Shown piece after piece: positions 12,839-17,858 of a stretch of 17,858 nucleotides of DNA. A model generated the notes under the pieces. That model was not told the DNA's origin. It saw only the letters and a program-made list of their open reading frames with translations, and made no database searches. Origin of the DNA: CAYNFP01 sp964492595 (GTDB lineage: Bacteria; Bacillota_I; Bacilli_A; RF39; UBA660). Within the stretch, counting starts at the first letter, position 1, and each line of letters starts with the position of its first letter. A program made the translations under genes and the position numbers. Where the stretch lies: contig CAZBKY010000013.1 of the NCBI GenBank assembly GCA_964492595.1, positions 1 through 17,858 on the forward strand. Reading direction: 5' to 3'.

Positions 12839-14780
12839 AAGTCAACACAACCGACCGAAACGAAACGCTGCCGCTGGCACTACCGTTGCTGTAGTACAAA
12901 CTGAAGCCACCCGCACCCACACCGCGGCTATAGAAACCACCTCGGTAGAACCACGGAGCGGACGCACTTACAAAATAATTGAAATCTTTGTACCACGAAT
13001 TTGTTTCTCCCAGAGCCTCTCCTAAATAACTTGTTTTACTTTGCCATCCTGATGAAGTATATAATTTGTAATATTTAGTGTTTGGATAATCTAATCCAGT
13101 TATATTACTTGTTATACCTGAATCACATCCTGTATAACTTGGATTACCATATAATCCTTTGAATCCACTATCATATATATTGCATAATCCTGAATATTTA
13201 TCATTTGTGGCATTAGTATATACGCTCATTTGATATTCGTATGCTCCTCCAGACATATCAAATATACCCGTTATATTTCCTGTTGTGCTCTGGGGATATG
13301 ATGAAGCTGCTCCATATGTTATTTCACAGCTTGAAGTAGCTGCCAGATTATCAGCACTTGCTCCACATCCTGTTTTATAACCCGAATTATTGTTTATTCT
13401 TATTTCTGTGTTTATTCCATATACCGAGTGTGATAGGTAGGCTATTGCTCCCCATTCCGCATTTGTACTCATTTTACTTTCTGCCCTTAACCCGTATGCT
13501 GCATTTGATGAGAATTTTTGTGATGTAGCAAATTCTGTTGATACATTTTGACTTTTCCATGAAGTTATATTTGGTTTTACTGTTGGATTTGCTGTTCCTA
13601 CATTTGCGGCTGTTCCCTGTGTTGTTTCAAATTTTCCAACCCATATTCCATTTACTTCTCTTCCTCCATATGTAAATGCAGGATGGGTTAACTCACTTCC
13701 ATTTGTTGTACCACTGCTTTTTGCTGTAACTGAATTTTCAAATGTTATTTCTATGCTCCTTGGACAATTTGCCGTACAGTTTGGGGTTGTCCATGTACCA
13801 GAGTTTGCTTCACATGTTGTTTGTGAATAATATGATGCATTTGAGCATCCTCCTGTATATGTTGAAGCAGTACCCGCTACATTCCATAATGTGTATCTAT
13901 ATCTTGGTATCCATACTAAATATGCCAATATATCAGCTTCACTTACTGTTACATTATAGTTTGTTTGATAATATGCTCTACTATTTGTTCCGCTTTCTTT
14001 TACCAACACAACATTTGCCCATGACCCTGATGCATAACTATACCATGTACTATTTGGATTTGCTGTTGTTACTGTTCCGTTATTTGCTATTGTTACTGGT
14101 ATCATTCCTTCACTTATTCTTGGATATGCTCCATTTAATATACTCTCTTTATATAGGTTTGTTGTATATGATTTCCAACTTGATGTCTCCTCATTCCATG
14201 TTCTTACTCCCTCACCCTGTGCTATATCCACTTGCAATACCCCACTAAATACTTTTCCCTGTACTGCATTTTGATCTTTATGTATTTCTTTTAGTTCTAT
14301 CTTAAAAGTATATGTATGTTTATCTTTTCCATTTAATATTCCATTATCACTTAATACATTGTTTCCTGTTTTTATTGGCACTGTTACATCTGTCAAATTT
14401 ATTATTGTTCCTCCATTTGTACTTGTACCACTTAGACTATACACAAACGCATCTTCACTTAGTGGAGTTATTTCATTTGTTGTTACATTCAAAAATATTG
14501 CATATGATATTTGATCTTGGGCTGCTTCTGCTGCATTTTCTATTGTAAATGTTTTTGTTATACTCCATCCAGGGTATACTTTTGTTACATTTATTTCACT
14601 TCCATCTAAAAACACTATATTTCCTAAATTAACTGTTGTCACTATTACACTCGATGCTGTATCATTGCCTGTTACATTTATACTGAAATATGCCACACTT
14701 ACTGCAAAAAGTGCAGATAGTAACGCCGCTATCAACAATATTGTCATCAAACTTGAATGTCCTCTTTGCTTAATTTTCAT
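12834..14780 (-). CDS. DGR target: exported surface protein (right copy)
   Basis: A 648-residue protein identical in every residue, VR included, to the left-copy target at 9046-10992; domains and motifs are as described there. This copy lies directly downstream of the intact dnaE and is probably in the ancestral place relative to that gene, while the left copy is in the ancestral place relative to the reverse transcriptase. Both have their own promoter and ribosome binding site. Confidence 0.93.
   Translation of the reverse strand: MKIKQRGHSSLMTILLIAALLSALFAVSVAYFSINVTGNDTASSVIVTTVNLGNIVFLDGSEINVTKVYPGWSITKTFTIENAAEAAQDQISYAIFLNVTTNEITPLSEDAFVYSLSGTSTNGGTIINLTDVTVPIKTGNNVLSDNGILNGKDKHTYTFKIELKEIHKDQNAVQGKVFSGVLQVDIAQGEGVRTWNEETSSWKSYTTNLYKESILNGAYPRISEGMIPVTIANNGTVTTANPNSTWYSYASGSWANVVLVKESGTNSRAYYQTNYNVTVSEADILAYLVWIPRYRYTLWNVAGTASTYTGGCSNASYYSQTTCEANSGTWTTPNCTANCPRSIEITFENSVTAKSSGTTNGSELTHPAFTYGGREVNGIWVGKFETTQGTAANVGTANPTVKPNITSWKSQNVSTEFATSQKFSSNAAYGLRAESKMSTNAEWGAIAYLSHSVYGINTEIRINNNSGYKTGCGASADNLAATSSCEITYGAASSYPQSTTGNITGIFDMSGGAYEYQMSVYTNATNDKYSGLCNIYDSGFKGLYGNPSYTGCDSGITSNITGLDYPNTKYYKLYTSSGWQSKTSYLGEALGETNSWYKDFNYFVSASAPWFYRGGFYSRGVGAGGFSLYYSNGSASGSVSFRSVVLTY
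12844..12977 (-). repeat. DGR variable repeat VR with IMH (right copy)
   Basis: Identical to the VR at 9056-9189, with the same 16 adenine-site changes from the TR and the same adenine-free last 22 nt (12844-12865). Because mutagenic homing is random, two VRs would not reach the same state independently. Confidence 0.95.
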
Positions 14781-14805
14781 AATATCCTTCTACTTTTATA
14801 CCTAA

Positions 14806-14840
14806 ATACTACCATTTTTTGACATTTACTTCAAGTAAAT
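14806..14840 (-). promoter_or_regulatory. Promoter of the target gene with palindrome over -35 (right copy)
   Basis: Same TTGAAG (14829-14834), 17-nt spacer and TAGTAT (14806-14811) as in the left copy, with the 17-nt palindrome at 14824-14840. Confidence 0.6.
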
Positions 14841-14892
14841 ATTTAAGACTTGTAAGAATATATGATTTTTTTTGTAAGAATTTCATTAATTC

Positions 14893-14913
14893 AAAAAAAC
14901 GATAAAATTTATC
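14893..14913 (-). terminator. Terminator after dnaE
   Basis: Short AT-rich hairpin (GATAAATTTTATC on the minus strand) followed by GTTTTTTTG, 16 nt past the dnaE stop codon. Confidence 0.5.
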
Positions 14914-14928
14914 ATTATTTTTTCGACA

Positions 14929-17832
14929 TTATTTTAAAATCTCTATTTTATTTAATACCAATTGATATTTATTCAATCTTCTTTCAACCTTGCAATAAGC
15001 ATTTATAACTATCATTTTCCTTAATGAGTTATATATCTCTTTATAATAAATTGGGAATACTACTCCATCTATACATCCATATTCATCACTTAGTTTTAAA
15101 AATGCCATTTTATCATTATTTTTAGTTTTTATTTCTTTAATACTCTCAATTAATAAAATCATTCTTACATTCTTATCAAAATATTTACTTATATTTAATA
15201 TATTTATATCTCTTTTATATTTTGTAACAGGATGATTAGAAAAATAAAATCCTAAGAGTTCACTTTCACTCTCTAATAAATATGAATCATCATATTCATC
15301 AAATAAGATAATTTCAGGTATTATTACATTATAATCACCAAGTTCCTGACATAATAAAGAATAATTTATTATTTCTTCTAAATTTTCTATTAATGTTTTT
15401 TTATTATAATTAAATTTATCGAAAGCTCCTATCAATACCAAAGATTCCAATACTTTTTTATTAACTGCATTATTATAACACCTTACAGAAAAATCTAAAA
15501 AATCTTTAAAAATTTCATTATTCCTTTCCTTTAAAATCCTTTTTATTGCAATATCTCCTACATTTTTAACAATACCAAGAGGCAAAATGATTTTATTGTT
15601 TTTATTGTAATATATATCTGCACTTTCATTTATATCTATCTCACCGAAATTTAAACCAAGTATTTTTGACTCATCTATATACTCTTTTGTCTTATTTCCC
15701 CTACCAATTTCCTTATTTAACAGATTAATCATAAATATATCTTTATAATTTGCCTTTAAATAGGCCATCTGATAACCAACCATAGCGTAAGCAACTGAAT
15801 GAGATTTATTAAATCCATAGTTTGCGAATTTAATTATCAGATTATAAACTTCATTAATATCATTTTTATTAAATCCAAGTTTTAAACTTCTTTTTTCAAA
15901 ATTAGTCCTTTCTTTTAATAATACTACTTCATCTTTACTTTTAATTGCTGATCTTATGATGTCAGCTTCAGCATACGTATAACCCGCCATTACATTTAAT
16001 ATTTCAAGGAGCTGTTCTTGATAGATGATTATGCCTAAAGTATCTTTTAAAATACCTTCTAATTCTTTAACAGGATAAGTAACACTCTCTTTTCCTTCTC
16101 TTCTTCTTAGATAAGTTGGAATCATATTCATGGGTCCGGGTCTAAACATTGCAATTACTAAAACCAAGTCATCAAAATTCTTAACATTCATTTTACGTAA
16201 TAGATTTCTGATGCCTGAACTTTCATACTGAAATATTCCAGTAGTTTCTGCTTTATTAAACATCTCAATTGTTTTTGAATCATCCAAAGGGATATCATTT
16301 AGATTAATAAATTCTTTCGTATCTTCTTTTATTTTATTCAAAACTTCATCAATTATAGAAAGATTTCTGATACTAAGTAGATCTATTTTTAATATACCCA
16401 ACTCTTCAATATGTTTCTTGTCATAGCCAACTAGTATATTATTTCCGCTTTTAAATAATGGAACTTTATTAGTTAGAGGTTCACTATCTATAACAATTCC
16501 TGCAGCATGCACACTAGCATGCTTTTTTAATCCCTCCAATTCTTCACTTATATCCAGAAGTTTAACATACTCTTTATTAAATGAAATTAGAGATTTATAT
16601 TTTGAATTGCTCTCTAAATCATATAAACTATCTTTATCTTTTAATAAGCTAAGTAAAGTATCCATTTTCTTTACACTTATATTTAAAACTCTGCCAACAT
16701 CTCTTAGAACTTGTTTTGGAAGTAATGTACTGAAAGTAATAATATTGGCAACTTTATCATAACCATATTTAACTCTGACATATTCTATTAATTCTTCTCT
16801 TTTAATATCGCTTATATCTATATCTATATCGGGCATACTTAAGCGATTAGGATTTAAAAATCTTTCAAAAAGCAAATTATATTTTAATGGGTCTATATCT
16901 ATTATTCCAAGACTATAGCTTACTAAACTTCCCACGGCACTTCCTCTTCCGGGCCCGACATAGATATTATTTTTCTTGGCATACAAAACGATATCATAAA
17001 CTATTAGAAAATAATCTACATAACCAGTACTTTCAATTATTTCTAGCTCATAGAGTAATCTTTTTTTATATTTGTCTGGAACTTTATCATTTAATCTTTT
17101 TTCAAGTCCTCTCTTACACAAACTTTTTAAATATTCTATTGAATTAGATTTATATTTAGGTAATTTAAATGAAAATTTAGGGAGTTCTAAATTAATTTGT
17201 TTAATAAATTCTTCATTAGTTTTTATGTCAAAATCATTTATTTTTAAATTAAAACAATTGTTTTCAAATTTATATTCATTTATATCATCTATAGTTTTAC
17301 CATCTTTAATCATATATAAATATTTTAAATATTCATAATCAGATTCATTAAAGCATAAAACTTCATTCATATATAAAATATTATCCGTTATAATCAATGC
17401 TTCTTTTTTCTCCAGTTCATTTTTATAACTTAGGTACACATTATCAAATATTCTGGATAACAATTCATAGTTGCTGTTACTTTTATTTATTAAAACACAT
17501 ATTAAATCGTTACTGTTTTTTTCAATGTAATCAAAATTTAATATATTAATATTTTTTTCCGACACTATTTTGCATAAATTCTGGTAACCTTTAAAATTTT
17601 TAGCATATAATATAAATCGTATGTTTTCTACTTCTATATCTATACCGACAATAACTTTAATATTATTCTTTTTACATAATTCATAAAACTCTAAAAACGA
17701 GAATAAATTGCTATCAGTAACACCTAATACATTAATATTATTTTGTAATGCATAATTAATTAAATCATCTATTTTTATAATACTAGATAATAATTCATAA
17801 TTGGTTTTTATATTTAATGGCATTATACTCAT
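14929..17832 (-). CDS. dnaE: DNA polymerase III alpha subunit DnaE
   Basis: A 967-residue C-family replicative polymerase, shorter than the usual 1,050-1,150. N-terminal PHP domain (about 1-200): the metal-binding HxH motif near residue 10 is replaced by NIKTNYELL, so the PHP is probably catalytically dead. The palm shows GPGRGSAVGSLVSYSLGI (293-310) and the catalytic PDIDIDI (334-340, Asp335 and Asp337), with a third Asp probably Asp484 in LKIDLLSIRNL. HASVHAAGIVI (438-448), TTGIFQYESSGIRNLL (530-545) and FRPGPMNMIPTYLRRREG (563-580) are family blocks. A C-terminal OB fold lies near 870-950. ATG 17832 is preceded by GAAAGAGA; ATG 17823 is an alternative. It is the last gene before the window edge. 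Bacillota usually pair DnaE with PolC, which is not in the window. Confidence 0.95.
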   Translation of the reverse strand: MSIMPLNIKTNYELLSSIIKIDDLINYALQNNINVLGVTDSNLFSFLEFYELCKKNNIKVIVGIDIEVENIRFILYAKNFKGYQNLCKIVSEKNINILNFDYIEKNSNDLICVLINKSNSNYELLSRIFDNVYLSYKNELEKKEALIITDNILYMNEVLCFNESDYEYLKYLYMIKDGKTIDDINEYKFENNCFNLKINDFDIKTNEEFIKQINLELPKFSFKLPKYKSNSIEYLKSLCKRGLEKRLNDKVPDKYKKRLLYELEIIESTGYVDYFLIVYDIVLYAKKNNIYVGPGRGSAVGSLVSYSLGIIDIDPLKYNLLFERFLNPNRLSMPDIDIDISDIKREELIEYVRVKYGYDKVANIITFSTLLPKQVLRDVGRVLNISVKKMDTLLSLLKDKDSLYDLESNSKYKSLISFNKEYVKLLDISEELEGLKKHASVHAAGIVIDSEPLTNKVPLFKSGNNILVGYDKKHIEELGILKIDLLSIRNLSIIDEVLNKIKEDTKEFINLNDIPLDDSKTIEMFNKAETTGIFQYESSGIRNLLRKMNVKNFDDLVLVIAMFRPGPMNMIPTYLRRREGKESVTYPVKELEGILKDTLGIIIYQEQLLEILNVMAGYTYAEADIIRSAIKSKDEVVLLKERTNFEKRSLKLGFNKNDINEVYNLIIKFANYGFNKSHSVAYAMVGYQMAYLKANYKDIFMINLLNKEIGRGNKTKEYIDESKILGLNFGEIDINESADIYYNKNNKIILPLGIVKNVGDIAIKRILKERNNEIFKDFLDFSVRCYNNAVNKKVLESLVLIGAFDKFNYNKKTLIENLEEIINYSLLCQELGDYNVIIPEIILFDEYDDSYLLESESELLGFYFSNHPVTKYKRDINILNISKYFDKNVRMILLIESIKEIKTKNNDKMAFLKLSDEYGCIDGVVFPIYYKEIYNSLRKMIVINAYCKVERRLNKYQLVLNKIEILK

Positions 17833-17858
17833 AATACATTCTCTTTCTATAAATAATT

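Larger units (their letters stand above)
12328..16115. repeat. Tandem duplication, right copy (3,788 bp)
   Basis: Exact repeat of 8540-12327. Its right end continues without break into the intact dnaE; its left end starts in the TR downstream spacer, so the MutS-like, avd and reverse transcriptase genes are not included. The gap 12328-12833 therefore holds a second TR (12523-12656) with its 195-nt downstream spacer, and three hairpins at 12411-12428, 12717-12750 and 12819-12838, the same as those described for the left copy. Confidence 0.97.

Noticed and set aside
1..17858. CRISPR arrays, insertion sequences, phage structural genes
   Set aside because: No short regularly spaced repeats, transposase motifs or phage modules were seen; the only long repeat is the 3,788-bp tandem pair.

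Overview
The window comes from a low-GC, Gram-positive-type bacterium, probably a Bacillota lineage (Clostridia/Bacilli, perhaps gut-associated). Supporting points are the very AT-rich DNA, AAGGAG-type ribosome binding sites, TTGACA/extended TATAAT promoters, the Rrf2-IscS-IscU cluster, adjacent cdsA and rseP, a DnaE-type polymerase III and a TasA/camelysin-like surface-protein N terminus. TGA is a stop (it ends the gene at 8118-8486) and Trp is TGG, so the code is standard rather than the mycoplasma code. The genus cannot be fixed from this sequence.

Left part (1-6738), almost all minus strand: a type IV pilin-like gene behind tRNA-Thr(GGT); iscU and iscS behind a clear promoter with a perfect 8-bp inverted repeat over its -35; the Rrf2/IscR-like regulator and uppS; a small plus-strand membrane protein; a likely protein remnant; tRNA-Arg(CCT); a 121-residue unknown; and rseP and cdsA with their own promoter. 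This part is mostly housekeeping.

Central part (6741-11140): a complete diversity-generating retroelement (DGR). In transcription order on the minus strand it has a surface-protein target gene whose last codons form the variable repeat (VR), an 8-bp-stem/4-nt-loop hairpin just past the VR, a second strong hairpin, the template repeat (TR), a small MutS-like accessory gene, an avd-like gene and the reverse transcriptase. TR and VR align over 134 bp without gaps and differ at 16 positions; all 16 are adenines in the TR coding strand. This is the DGR mutagenesis signature. The last 22 nt of the repeat contain no adenine and are invariant.

Right part (8540-17832): a 3,788-bp segment carrying TR, VR, the whole target gene and the 3' 41% of dnaE is present twice in exact head-to-tail tandem (8540-12327 and 12328-16115). 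The right copy joins the intact dnaE (14929-17832). The left copy holds a 5'-truncated dnaE remnant. The locus therefore has two identical targets and two identical templates but one set of msl, avd and RT. Either this is a very recent duplication that doubled a DGR's target and template, or it is an assembly artefact; reads crossing 12327/12328 would decide.

How it would work: TR RNA is reverse-transcribed by the RT with Avd, with errors at adenines. The cDNA replaces the VR and rewrites up to about a dozen residues, mostly Asn codons in the template, on the C-terminal lectin-like face of a membrane-anchored, exported protein.
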